Source of the DNA: Congeria kusceri
Taxonomy: Eukaryota; Mollusca; Bivalvia; Myida; Dreissenidae
Direction: 5' to 3'
NCBI GenBank assembly: GCA_027627225.1
Contig: JAPFQT010000080.1
Coordinates: 806,001-870,000, forward strand
DNA length: 64,000 bases
The notes below the pieces were generated by a model. It ran no database searches. It was not told the origin of the DNA and saw only the letters and a program-made list of their open reading frames with translations. Position numbers and translations under genes: made by a program. Shown here piece by piece: positions 26,910 through 38,760 of the stretch. How positions within the stretch are numbered: position 1 is the first letter of the stretch; every line of letters starts with the position of its first letter.

Positions 26910-28230
26910 ACAAATATTATTCTTATAACTCCTTTTTGATGCATTCCTGATGACAAAGGCAGCTGTAACACCAATGTAACTTTGTTCACACTCGTTAGGT
27001 GGCCATGCAGGTAGTCAATAAGGTAACATTTCGTATGTGTTGTTCAAAAGCGCTGATTTAAACTGCGTAAAAAATGATTAAACAAAAATGCTAATCATTC
27101 ACCAAATTATGTTTACGTTTGCTGTATGCATGGATTTATCGTTTCTTCGAATAAAGCTCCTTTGACGATATGAATTGCGTCTTAAGTTATTTTACAAATA
27201 CGTATATCTTTCAAGGCGTATTCAGCAGCCTTAACATTAGCAAGCATGAACATGCTATTCAAGGAATATGTTGCTAATTCACAGAAAACATCATTGTGTG
27301 TATTAAGTGCAATTAGCTTTTCAAACATAGAGCAAATGCATATTTTATAATCAAATGATCTGAAGAACTTCATTTTCAGCAAATATAATCATTTGAATAG
27401 ATATCTGTCTGTCGATAATGTATTTGTTATAAAACGCTTTCCTCCATTTCACGGCTTTATTTAATAGGTCGACGTAATGTACGCATGGACATGAGCAGAT
27501 TAAAAAAAAAACGTCAATATTTGATGAAACGCTGTGCGGTTGTTAGATAACAATTGCACTTTGTCCTACTGAATGAAATGATAATATTTAAGTTATAACG
27601 CTTTGTTGAGCAGTTTCCCTTGAATGTTGGTAATGATCTTTTTAGTAAGGGAGACAATCAATACGTTGGCAAATTGTATTTTTGCCGATTTGTGTCCCGC
27701 TTTTTTTAGAACAGACTATACACTAAAACGTGTCCATCGGAATTTGTAATGTTATAAGAATGTGACATTTAAACATTTACTTTATTGCGCTTAGTGTATG
27801 TCAATTAGAATTTATGGACAAGATAACATTAAAACGTACTTCTATTTGTGAAAAATGTATTCACCGTATAAATATCAATTTATGTATACGTCTTTCGTAT
27901 ATTGAAATTCAAATTATGCAAAAGAAAAAAAAAAGAAATGCAAATTATGCAAAAGAAAAAAAAGGAATGCAAATTGTAATATATTCCGCATACCGATATC
28001 TCCTATATTTCAATAAGAAATTGTACTTGCAACCTGATGGGGTGTTTACGCTTGATTTTCTTGACTTTTTTGTTAGCGCCTTTTATATTCTACTTATACC
28101 GGGTGTTATACGAAATATTTAAAGTAGTGCAACTTAGAAACTTATAGCATTGGAGAAAAGGATTACAGTTTATAAAAGAAGTTTTGAATTTATAAAAATC
28201 ATATTCTTACAAGTTATTATATTCATGTTT
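26910..28230. other. No gene seen between NHL copies 1 and 2
   Basis: AT-rich spacer. A 24-bp A-rich phrase (GAAATGCAAATTATGCAAAA) is duplicated near 27915-27975. Nothing else is supported. Confidence 0.45.
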
Positions 28231-28235
28231 ATAAT

Positions 28236-29410
28236 ATGGCATTTATCAATGAAATTGATACGCCGTGGGTGGTAACAATAGTGTGTTTACTATTAGTATT
28301 TGCATACTGTAAGTATTTATTTCAAAAGAATGCAAAGGATCAGTTGATATTAGCCGCTGCAAATAAGCGGACGGATTATCTGAAAGATGTGCATCCATGT
28401 ACCCAGAACAACGATGCTATTCAATCTACAAGAGAAAACAACGAGCAGTGTGAAGTATGTGATCGCAAGGTGGCAGAAATAGATATTTTTGTGTACAATG
28501 TAATCAAGTTATGTGTTCCGTTATATGAAAAAACTTGGCTTTGAAAGAACAATAACGTTACCTGGTTGTCACTGTGTTCTCTGTAAACGCAATTATCGGC
28601 CACAATGCAAAACACGACCAATGTACTTAGGGGCGGTGCAAGCTGAGAAATGTTTTTGCTTAGTTTCCAGAATGTTTTTAACAGTCGAATACCCAAACTA
28701 TGGCCATCTTTGTTGTAAAATAAATACTTTGGATACGAAACATATTGACGCAGATGACACCGACTTATTAAATTGTAAATCTTGGTACGTTACTTCGGAC
28801 ATAAATTCAAGCGATATTTGGATTACCTCAGGCAGGAATAAAGTTTATCGACTGTACATGAAAACTATGAAATTAACTGTATCAATGAAGACTAAACGAA
28901 CTACATGTTATTATGGAATAGCAGTGTTTGACTGCGGCACAGCGTTAAGCGTTCGTTGTGAAACGGTTTATGAACTTCAAGAATGGCAAATTCAGTTGTT
29001 CACGCATAGGGGTGACCTTTAACGACAACTGGTTTGCGACAATGAGGAAAATGAAGAAAAACATGTTAAAACGCCCGAACACTTAGCATCAAATGTCGAA
29101 GAGAATAGTCTGTACATCTATGATGGCGCTGCCAATGCTGTGTTTGCCATAACTGCACGAGGCTGTATTCACTTCTACTAATATGTTTGCACCTAGAGGT
29201 CTGTTGGTGGATTTGGAGGGCCACTTATATGTTGCGTGTGATCAAGGCGTGCAGCAGATTCATAAAAACGAAAAAGAGAGCAGATCGATTCTAAGGCTAA
29301 AAGATAATAAGACAGGAATTCAAACGATTTTCTTCGACAGAAAGCTAAACTATAATTTAATATTCGAAGATTTGAAAAAGCCAGTATTTATAACTTTGCA
29401 GCCCAGTTGA
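28236..29410 (+). pseudogene. B-box/NHL protein, copy 2 (broken)
   Basis: The frame starts MAFINEIDTPWVVTIVCLLL, a hydrophobic stretch that could be a signal anchor, and continues to EQCEVCDRKVAEI, the first half of a B-box. A small insertion near 28485 shifts the frame; the continuation CVQCNQVMCS lies in another frame. About 105 bp holding the rest of the B-box in copy 1 are missing after 28523. The middle reads ERTITLPGCHCVLC, WITSGRNKVYRL and ALSVRCETVYELQEWQIQLF. A stop (TAA at 29020-29022) replaces a Lys codon of copy 3, and an 11-bp deletion near 29180 shifts the frame before MFAPRGLLVDLEGHLYVACD. The frame ends at 29408-29410. At least four disabling changes are visible, so this is a pseudogene unless it is mis-assembled. 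Confidence 0.8.
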
Positions 29411-29436
29411 TGAAAGGGAACTAAATTGTTTTTGTT

Positions 29437-30075
29437 GTCGGATATATATATTTTTTTATGCTCCCCAACGTCCGTCCTTCCGTCCAACTTTTTTTGTCCG
29501 GGCTATTTTTTTTTTCTCAGCAAATTAGGAGGTGTGCATATTACCAAGACATTCCGCTTCATTGATTTTTCTCAGAGTTATGGGCCTTTGAAAATTTCTT
29601 AAATTAGTATATAGTGCACAGTTCTTGACTTTCTTGTCCAGACTTTTTCTCAGCAACTACTGGCTGGAATTCAACAGAACTTCAGGGGAAGCTTCATTAC
29701 GAAGAGGAGGTGTGCATTTTACCAGCATGTTCCGCTTCAATGATTTTTCTTAGTGCACAATTCTTTTCCGGGCTTTTTCTCAGCAACTGTTGGACATATT
29801 TCATTGAAACTTATTGGAACTCTTCATTACTAAGAGGAGTTGTGCATATTAGGAGGATGTTCTGCTTCAATCATTTTTCTCAGAGTTATGGTACTTAGAA
29901 GATTTTTGAAATTAGTTTATAGTGCACAATTCTTTTATAGGCTTTTTCTCAGCAAGTACTGGCCAGATTTCAATAAAACTTTATGGGAAGCTTCATTGCC
30001 AAGAGGAGGCCTGCATGTTACCAGGACGTTCCGTTTCAGTGATATTTCTTGGAGTTATGGAACTTTGAAGATGTC
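29437..30075. repeat. Dispersed repeat with internal ~120-190-bp tandem units
   Basis: It begins ATGCTCCCCAACGTCCGTCC and contains three to four diverged copies of 'tttttctcagcaactactgg', 'aagaggaggtgtgcat' and 'tcagagttatgg'. The 'gtccgtccttccgtcc' phrase links it to the bivalve repeat class seen at 50663 and 9651. No hairpin/CTCTTGTT end is present, so it is probably truncated. Confidence 0.7.
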
Positions 30076-30371
30076 AGTTGTGTCATATCTATTACAAAGG
30101 AACTGCTGTATGAATTCAATGATGCGTGATAGAAAACTAAATAACTATGAATTGAAATAATCATACCGGTATTACAGTAATGATCCATCACTTAGATTTA
30201 TTTTATTTTGTTTTCATTTTATTTTTACAATGTTGCTGCTTGTTCATATTTCACGTCGTGGATATTAATCCGGAGATATATCCATACGCCTTCTTCTTTA
30301 ATAAGATGTCCCCTTTGATATAAAATAACCCTATATCATCGGTGACATCGCTCATCGCCATTTCCGCGTTC

Positions 30372-30429
30372 GACATCTTGACAGTGACAGATGTCGGAGA
30401 TTGTGATCACAGGGGAGTGATCTCCCCTG
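30372..30429. other. Two adjacent perfect hairpins
   Basis: Stem 1 is GACATCT...AGATGTC (30372-30395, 10-nt loop). Stem 2 is CAGGGGAG-TGAT-CTCCCCTG (30410-30429). They sit 14 bp apart in AT-rich surroundings. Confidence 0.6.
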
Positions 30430-31882
30430 ATTTTCGTGGCCGTGGCTATAGAACGGTACGCGTTTGGTTAGTTGTTCCTATTTGTGTTGATATTTAAAAA
30501 CACCATGCTTCTTATACGTTCATTGGGTGCATGACTGAAACCAAAATTAACTGTTAAAATTTGCAATGTAGCGACATGTATATCAGCTGAATGACCATTC
30601 TATTCGAAGGAATACAGTGAATGGTAGGCGTTTGTGAACCAAAATGTACATCATAGTCGTGACAAATGGTATTAAATACAGTTATACAGTAAAAAATAGA
30701 TACAGAAATAGTTTTTTTTTTTTGTACCAGTACTTATCTGATGAATAACTCTGTTATATTAATACATGTTTAATATAATCTATAGATGGTCTGTTTTGAG
30801 TAGATTATAAAACGTAAATTTTGTAATTGTCAAAGATTAAGCATGTTTTTCTGAGCCAAATTTAAGCTGATTTACCTTAATGTATCATTTGTAGGATATT
30901 TAATTAATTACAGTTTTAAAATATGTATAATCATAAATAGTATATATCACATGCATTACCATTTATGTAATCATATCTAATATACTACTCAATAGCATGC
31001 GACCACTTGCAGAATGAACCATCTATTTTTATGTGTGTTGACATAAAAATATCTTTACACATTAAATGCTATTTTCGGACATATCTAGGCACCACGTGTC
31101 TGCGTGTGAACTTGTTCGTCTCTCTGGTCCTCGGCGGCTGCAGTAGGAATGTGCTGTTGCCTAGTATACGCTGATACTGGAACCAAACACCGCTAGCCGC
31201 GGCTACACAGAACATGTCTTCGTAACGCCCTTTGCTAGGACGAAAAATAATGAATATAATCTATGCTTTAAACGAATTAAATCTGCAATACATGCATTTC
31301 ATTTCATGTAATTAAACAAATGATTATTTGAAATCTGAATTGTTCGTACGATATTTGTTTGCACACTTATGTCACAATCAGTGCACACAGAAGTCCAGTA
31401 AGACGCCACGGGTTTCTTTCACTTACATAATGTTTTCCCTGAATGTTTCGTTCTTTTGTGTAGGGGTTTATGGGCCATATTCATCACATTTTTTTCCTGT
31501 CCTGTAAGACATGTTGTCTTACCATTCAGTCGTATGTTAACAAGGTAGTAAATGAGGTAAATACCAGTATCTCTCTTGTGTGATTTCAAAATGAGGATTT
31601 TATTTACCATTGCTTTACACGAAGCATAATATTGCTTACGTTTGAAACTATTTACACACGAATTAATAATTCCTTGAGATAATAGTTTATGTGGACTAAG
31701 TAAATGGCATATGAAGTTGTTTTATGAATATGATATATATTTCAAAGCTTATGTTTAAGCCTCCAACCCACACAGATGAACATTCTAAATCTGTCGAGAA
31801 TATACTTGTACATGTACTTGTTTCAAACGTTTATTCACTGTATAATGTAATAATACATAGTGTTACTAAAAATAGTAATATT

Positions 31883-31989
31883 TTGACGTCGATTACGGGC
31901 CGTTACGCGGCTCCGCTGAGCCGATATAATTATAATTGGCCGCGGCCGATTTTTCGATAATCGAAGAAAATCCGATCGCGCGACGTCAA
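31883..31989. mobile_element. Small GC-rich inverted-repeat element
   Basis: A 107-bp segment is bounded by a perfect 9-bp inverted repeat, TTGACGTCG ... CGACGTCAA. It is distinctly richer in CG than its flanks and has internal CCGCGG-type palindromes. It may be a foldback/MITE fragment. Confidence 0.4.
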
Positions 31990-32287
31990 CGACCACGAAT
32001 GGCGTATTTAGTCATAATGAAACGGTAATATCCGAAAAAGCAAATACTGAATATTAACGAAAGTTTGTAATTAAACTGATTAAATATATATACGATCTAT
32101 AGCCTATGCATCTTTTAGTTTGAGAAAAAGAAGCAATGAACAAACCTGAACAGATCGGAAACTTTTACTGTACCTCAATTTCAATCCATTGCTTCCAAAA
32201 ATAAAAATCCAACAATACTGTAAGCAATTCCATTGTCTTGTATCCATAAGCCTTAATTTTTAACAATCATGATATTAATTTCATGTG

Positions 32288-32341
32288 AACATTCTGACCA
32301 GAAATACGATTTACGAAATCGCAATGACTGGTCAGAACGTT
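32288..32341. other. Nested inverted repeat
   Basis: The arms AACATTCTGACCAG and CTGGTCAGAACGTT match at 13 of 14 positions. They enclose a smaller hairpin, CGATTT-ACG-AAATCG, giving a compact cruciform-capable site. Confidence 0.55.
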
Positions 32342-32639
32342 TGATTTTATTCGATTCAAAGTCTCAAAATTTATTATTTATCCAACTGACACATTCATCA
32401 TTCAGAATTCGTCCATGCATGATTTATTAAACTAATAGTAATGTATTTTACTATATCCTCGATTACCGTAAATTCGCGACCCTAACATTTAATGTCAATA
32501 ATAAAATTATTTCAACAATTTGAACATAATATTTAGAACAAATATTTGAAAATAAATATATATATCGCTGTTTTTTTAACTTATTTATCCAAAACAACGT
32601 TTAAAACTTCTAGCAGGTCAACATTGTTTACGTAAGTGT

Positions 32640-32692
32640 CAAGCAGTCGCCATCTTATCTAACTATCATTGATTCGCGGATATGACGTCATC
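32640..32692 (-). promoter_or_regulatory. Possible promoter: CRE plus YY1-type site
   Basis: A palindromic CRE, TGACGTCA, lies at 32683-32690. About 30 bp downstream on the - strand is AAGATGGCGAC, close to the YY1/initiator consensus AANATGGCGGC. The ATG inside it gives only four codons before a stop, so any exon here would be non-coding. No downstream exon was identified. Confidence 0.3.
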
Positions 32693-33686
32693 CCATCATT
32701 CCTAGAAAATAATCTTCAATTAGGCCGCATGTACAACAAGTTTTGGATTATCGTATTTAACAGTGAATTTTATTAAAAAAAAAAAAAATCTGAAATGTAA
32801 TTCTTCCTTATCACAAAAGCACATTTAAGTAATACTATACCAGTGGGGAAAAACGTTTTTAGGTAAATGGATTATTTCTTTTAAGGTGGCTTATAGATTC
32901 TAAAATCCAGGATGATTAAGTTTAAGCAAGAAAAACATAATCAATTACTGTTTTCATTTTGTTTGCAGTATATTACTGTAGGGTGTGTTTTCAATTTGTA
33001 GGTGAATAGAGCCTGTACAATTTCCTAAATGCCTCTTGTGTGACCATAATTCTATGAAAAAGGCTAAAATTCACTTAAAATTAAGGTACTGAAAAACACA
33101 CAAAAAACTTTGCTCGGCCTTAGTTACGACACACTGCCGAATCATGTCCCACATATGAAAGTTCTACTACAACATCGGACGAAAACAACTATTTCCGGTT
33201 TGTATTTGTATTGAAAAACACAAAATGTAACTTCCTGGTGTTTTGGAAATAAGAAAACATGGTGTTTTTATATCAAGTATCATGTCCAATGCTTTTGTCT
33301 GTTTAAAATGCAGTTTCTTCACACAATATTCGGTCACATGGTCCATTGGACATGTATAAAGAAATTCCCGCGGCCACGTATCACGTGACAATAACAACAT
33401 CCGCGAATCAATGGTAGTCGCGAATTTAAGGGAGTTGACGATAAATTAAAGCAAACACGACATAATCGTTGTCACAACAAAACTGCGAGTCCAGCGAAAA
33501 CTGGTTTGTTTCGTCACTGTTTTGTTTATAAATTACGTCATTCGTTAGAATTGCGTCACGTATTGCGTAATTAGTTGAATGTTAAGTAAAAGTACGGTAA
33601 GTTTGTTTGGTGTTTTTGTTAACATTTTGTGTAATAAAGAAAATAACATGATTCTTTTCTTGTGACAGGATAATATGTATTATAAA

Positions 33687-33821
33687 CGATAATATACGGC
33701 AGAGCTGGGCCGGGCGTCTATAATCGGCCCTAACGGCGCTCGGGCCAAAGGCCCTCGGGCCGTTATATCGGCAGCTGGCCGATTATAGATGCCCGGCCCA
33801 GCTCTGCCGTATGTTATTGTC
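33687..33821. mobile_element. 135-bp near-perfect palindrome (foldback element)
   Basis: The left arm has ATACGGCAGAGCTGGGCCGG and CTATAATCGGCC. The right arm is its inverse (GGCCGATTATAGATGCCCGG, CCCAGCTCTGCCGTAT). The arms are about 43-45 bp each with few mismatches. The ~47-bp centre is itself roughly palindromic around AAA. It is strikingly GC-rich against its AT-rich flanks. It has no coding capacity. Confidence 0.75.
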
Positions 33822-33915
33822 TAAATAATGGCCTCATGCAAATAAACATGAGTAGATTGATAACTCGTGTGTATTTATTAAATGGCTGTGCGCTTGTAAG
33901 GTAACAATTGCCCTT

Positions 33916-34457
33916 TGTCACATGAGGGAATAGGATTGTCACATCAAGTAATGGGATTGTCACATGAGGGAATAGGATTGTCACATGTGGGAATCGGATT
34001 GTCACATGAGGGAATAGGATTGTCACATGAGGGAATAGGATTGGCACATAAGGGAATACGATTGTCACATGAGGGAATAGGATTGTCACATGAGGGAATA
34101 GGATTGGCACATAAGGGAATATGATTGTCACATGAGGGAATAGGATTGTCACATGAGAGAAAGGATTGTCACATAAGGGAATAGGATTGTCACATTAGGT
34201 AATATGATTGTCACATAAGAGAAAAAGGTTGTCACATGAGGGAATAGGATTGTCACATGAGGGAATAGGATTGTCACATAAGGGAATACGAGCGTCACAT
34301 AAGAGAATAGGATTGTCACATAAGAGAATAGGGTTGTCACATGAGGGAACAGGATTGTCACATAAGGGAATAGGATTGTCACATAAGAGAATAGGATTGT
34401 CACATGAGGGAATAGGATTGTCACATGAGGGAATAGGATTGTCTTATGAGGGAATTT
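33916..34457. repeat. 21-bp minisatellite, ~26 copies
   Basis: The unit is ATTGTCACATGAGGGAATAG+G, with variants such as ACATAAGGG and ACATAAGAG. Since 21 is a multiple of 3, both strands stay open (SHEGIGL repeats on +, PHVTILF repeats on -). This is a by-product of the period, not evidence of a protein. It lies 0.7 kb upstream of NHL copy 3. Confidence 0.9.
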
Positions 34458-34459
34458 TG

Positions 34460-35170
34460 CTCTTTGGCTAAAAAGAGGCAATTTGTTAGTTGGTAACTTG
34501 TTGTATTATCCTATTTTGTCTTTTGAAACAGCCTAAACGCAAAACCCCATATCCGTATGCCAATTTTATTTAAAAAGGGAAGCAAAATATAAATGTACAG
34601 TTCATATTTTCATTTCGTAACGTTACTATATGGATAATCGTTTCACAGTGAGTGGCCGTTGAGGACCGGTAAGCATTTTGCAGACACAAAATTCTTCATC
34701 ATTTTGAGGTGCCACTGTTGCACTGGTTATTTATTCGAAGACAGAATGCAATTCCTAGATAAAGTCCTACAATACGTTTCAAGGCAAGTCTCCTGTGTTA
34801 TAATTGCCTCTTATTTTAACATGTTCTCTGCATATACATACAAGTATAAACGACACCGTCTAAACACATTTAGATATAATGATCGTCACACATAAAGTAA
34901 ACACATACATGAATTGAATGATTGACATGGAATTCATTGCACCAATAAGCAACTACATACATCAATTTAAACAATTATATTCTCTACATGTATATGTGTT
35001 GCTGCAGATATGTAAGATCTGGCACGAGCTGTCATTTAATACAAGATTTTATTAAACAAGTTAAGGTTATTTCGAGGGTTGACATTCATAATGTACTAAC
35101 TGCCATTGAAATCAGTAGCAGTTATAGTTAGTACCATCTGGTTTTCAACCATCGATTAGCGAGCCTTTCA
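34460..35170. other. Spacer before NHL copy 3
   Basis: No B-box homologous to copies 1 and 2 could be found here in any frame, so the 5' half of copy 3 is missing or lies in unrecognised exons. Confidence 0.45.
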
Positions 35171-35884
35171 ATGATTCCTTTCAAAGTAATCTTCATTTAT
35201 CGTCTTACAAGTAATGTTTTGCACAACGGAATGTTGTATCTGTCAAGTATTTTGATTACCACTGGAGGGGTTAACAAGGTGTATAAACTGAACATTCAAA
35301 CCAAGCAATTAACCTGGTCATTTAAGACTGAAGGGACCAGTTTTTGTCATGGAATAGCCATGTTCGATGGTGGACTAGCGTTGAGCGTTCGTTGTGAAAC
35401 GGTTTACGAACTTCCAGAATGGCAAATTCGGTTGTTAACTCGTCGGGGTGACCTTAAACGACAACTGGTTTGTGACAATAAAGAAATCGTTTTTAAAACA
35501 CCCGAACACTTGGCATCAAATGCACAAGAGTATATCCTGTACATCTCTAATCGCGCTGCCAATACTGTGTTTGCCATAAATTCGCGTGGCTGTGCTGTTT
35601 TCACCTTCACCTCTACTTGTATGTTTGCTCCGAGAGGTCTGTCGGTGGATTTGGAGGGCCATATTTATGTGGCATGCGATCAAGGTGTGATGCAGATTCA
35701 TAAAGACGGAAAAGAGAGCAGATTGATTCTAAGGCTAAAAGATAACAAGCCAGGCATTCAATCGACTTTCTTTGACAGAAAGCTGAACTGTCTTGTCATA
35801 TTCCAGGACATGACAACAGCTAGTTTGTTTAACGTTACAGATCTGCTGATTAATGAAGTAGACGAGGCGATGAAGAATAACTGA
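35171..35884 (+). CDS. NHL-repeat protein, copy 3 (open C-terminal part)
   Basis: The open frame is 237 codons and ends at TAA/TGA-free coding up to 35882-35884. Homology with copies 1 and 2 starts only around residue 26 (LSSILITTGGVNKVYKLN). The first ATG-proximal residues may therefore be intron or fused sequence, and the true start is uncertain. The body resembles NHL/beta-propeller blades: VNKVYKL, GIAMFDGGLALSV, EYILYISNRAANTVFAI, then MFAPRGLSVDLEGHIYVACD and GVMQIHKDGKESRLIL. Bivalves carry many B-box/NHL (TRIM-like) genes; such propellers usually bind RNA or protein. No RING, B-box or coiled coil is attached here. It could be the last exon of a working gene or a 5'-truncated relic that happens to be intact. 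Confidence 0.6.
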   Translation: MIPFKVIFIYRLTSNVLHNGMLYLSSILITTGGVNKVYKLNIQTKQLTWSFKTEGTSFCHGIAMFDGGLALSVRCETVYELPEWQIRLLTRRGDLKRQLVCDNKEIVFKTPEHLASNAQEYILYISNRAANTVFAINSRGCAVFTFTSTCMFAPRGLSVDLEGHIYVACDQGVMQIHKDGKESRLILRLKDNKPGIQSTFFDRKLNCLVIFQDMTTASLFNVTDLLINEVDEAMKNN

Positions 35885-36279
35885 GTTAAAATGGATGGTT
35901 TTACAGTTTTGGGTTGGACAAACATTCTCTAGATATTCGTAAAAAAGTTTAACTTTGCACAAGCAACAAGCTTTTCAAACATTGAAATATAAACAAAAAT
36001 GTATTATAGAACAAAATTCAATTTTACACAAAATATTGATCAAAACCAAAATATGTGAAACTGTTCTTTTAACAAGCAGCAAGAAAGAAAACCTTCTGAA
36101 TTGTTCTAAGAAATGTTTAAGAACGTTGATCTAAATATGCGAAGATAAATTCAAGCAATTGTACTTCTTATATAATATAGAAAACATTTCAAATTTAAAT
36201 TGTGCATTACTGATGGAATGAGCAAAGAAAGGCAAACATTAAAAAATGATTGTGCTATCTTTTATTATATATTTGAAAC

Positions 36280-37268
36280 TAACCATTCACTACTGTTTGT
36301 ATTTGAAAAGTACAACTCGCCGTGTAAATACTCGAAATGAACCATTAAATCACTGTTGTATTTTTAAAGGACCATTCATCATTGTTAAGATTTGATAAGA
36401 AACACGTATTCATAATTGTTAATATGTTAAAAGAACCGTTTGATCATCATTTGTTATAATATGTTAAAAGAACCATTTGATCATCAGTGTAAAGAACCAT
36501 TGGATCATCATGGTTAATATTTGAAAAAAAACATTTGATCATCATGGTATATATTTTATAAGAACAATTAGATCAACATTGTTAATATTTGAAAAGAAAC
36601 ATATGACCATCATGGTTAATATTTGAAAAGAACCATTTGATCATCATGGTTAATATTTGAAAAGAATCATTTGATCACCATGGTTTATATTTGAAAAGAA
36701 CCATTTGATCATCATTGTTAATATTTGAAAAGAAGCACTTTATCAGTTATTGTTAATATATGAAAAACACCATTCATCCTTTCACAAGAAAAAAACCCAT
36801 TATTATTTGTAATTGAAATCCTTGTAATCATCATTATTTGCATGCGAAAACCGGCATTGAGTATATTTGAAAAAAAAAAACACTTTTGTATGGACCATTG
36901 TTTATAGTATATTTGTATTTGAAAATAATCATGTATCATTGTTTGTATTCGAAAAAGCCCATTTATCTTTTTTTTTTTTAATATTTGAAAACAAAGATTC
37001 ATCATTGTTTGTAATTGAAAAGAACCATTCAAAATATTTAATATTTGAAAATATATGTAACGTTCATTATTGGTAAAATTTGAAAGCAACTAGTTTATTG
37101 CTGGTTATAGTTGTAAACGGCCATTCATCATAGTTAGTATTAAAAAAAACATTTACCTTTTTTAATTATAAAAGAATCATTTACCAATGTGTGTTTAATT
37201 AAAATCTATTAAACTGATAATTATTCATTGTTTGTATTTGAAAATGATCATTATTTATTGTTTGTTTT
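36280..37268. repeat. Degenerate ~40-bp tandem array
   Basis: Dozens of diverged copies of TTGAAAAGAACCATTTGATC plus ATCATGGTTAATAT, best preserved at 36595-36720. The array continues for about 55 bp on the far side of the element at 37272-38759, so it once formed one block. Confidence 0.85.
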
Positions 37269-37271
37269 TAG

Positions 37272-38759
37272 CTCACCTGAGCACGAAGTGCTCGGTGAGC
37301 TATTGGTATAGGGGACCTCTCCGACGTCGTCCGTCGTCCATCGTCCGTCGTCCGTATGCCGTCAACAATTTGGACCGTTATCGCGATGAAGACTTCTTTT
37401 TTTTATTCAATCTTGACTTAACTTGCACAGTTTGTGTATGACCATAACATCTCGGATGGGATTGTTATTGGGTCAGATAACACCAGTATCACCAGAGTTA
37501 TTGCCCACTTTTTATGAAAAAAATGCAAACATGCCTTTTTCCAACTAATAGACTTTATTTTCCATCCAATTTTAACCAAACTTTCACAGTTTGTGTAAGA
37601 CCATCAGATCTCAGCAGACGCTATAAATGGGCCAGATCATATTTCAAACACCAGAGTTATTGCCCTTTGTTTATTAAAACAATATACAAAAATGGACATT
37701 ATTGAAGATAGAGACTTTATTTTTTATCCAATCTTCACCAATCTTGCACAGTTTGTATATTATCATGAAATAACAGTTGAAGTCGAATATAAGCATGATC
37801 GGACCAGAAACATTAGAGTTATTGCCCTGTGTTTGTGAAACAAATATTCAGAAATGGACATTATTCAGAAAAGAGACTTCATTTTTCATCCAATCTTCAC
37901 CAATCTTGCACAGTTTGTCTATGACCATAAGATTAAGGTGAAGTCGAATATAAGCGAGATAGGACCATAAACACCAGAGTTATTGCCCTTTGTTTGTGAA
38001 AAAATATGCAAAAATGGACATTATGCAGGATAGAGACTTCATTTTGAGTCCAATCTTCACCAATCGTGAACTGTTTGTCTATGAACGTAAGACTACAGGT
38101 GAAGTCAAATATAAGCATGAATAGGCCATACAAACCAAAGTTATTGCACCTTGTGTTTGGAAAAAAACATAAACAAGTTATCAATGACTAGCTTGCACAC
38201 ACGATTTTTGATTCAATGTTGACCAAACTTACACAGTTTGCGCATGACCATAAAAATTGATTGATAACATTTGATTTCCAACAGTTGGAAGACTTGCATG
38301 CAGTTATTTGTACATGCAACATATATGTCTTAAGAGCCTGCATTAACATCATTTATCAGCAATGGACAGGAAATTATCAAAGAAAAAGAAAAACTTTACG
38401 TTATAAGACAGCCATCGCAATTACCGCATTGCAACTAGTTCTCCAAAACTGTTTGCGAAAAAGACATCAAAATCTACTGTTTCTGCATTTCCAGAATTGT
38501 AAATGACTAAATGAAAATGGGTCAGGTAAGAATATAGAGAAAATTATTTAAGAACCATTGGCCAAAAAAAACGCACGTCCACTACCCAACTCATACTTTA
38601 GTTAGCCTATTGCACTAACCAATGTTTTAAATCAAAAGTGATCCAATCCCCCTCTGCGTATTGTTCTGATACCTTAATTTCCAAACCTGTCACAAGAGTA
38701 TGGTCTTCATGTGTACAAGTTCTCAGGTGAGCGCTTTGGGCCATCATGGCCCTCTTGTT
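37272..38759 (+). mobile_element. 1.5-kb hairpin/CTCTTGTT element inserted in the tandem array
   Basis: The 5' end is a hairpin, GCTCACCTGAGCAC-GAA-GTGCTCGGTGAGC, followed by 'ggggacctctccgacgtcgt'. The interior has about six diverged copies of a ~160-bp block ('agagacttcatttttcatcc', 'aatcttcaccaatcttgcac', 'agagttattgccctttgttt'). The 3' end carries CTCAGGTGAGC (inverse of the 5' end), hairpin GGGCCATCATGGCCC, then TCTTGTT. A related copy lies inverted at 53038-54336. Non-coding, non-autonomous. The shape suits a Helentron-like element. Confidence 0.75.
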
Positions 38760-38760
38760 T

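Noticed and set aside
33814..34481. Repetitive proteins of 7-residue units on both strands
   Set aside because: They are explained by the 21-bp period of the minisatellite. Opposite strands are equally open, and no promoter or exon structure is seen.
36718..37089. 123-codon minus-strand frame rich in Phe/Ile/Gln
   Set aside because: It lies wholly in the ~40-bp tandem array, and its repeated 'FQIL' pattern follows the repeat.
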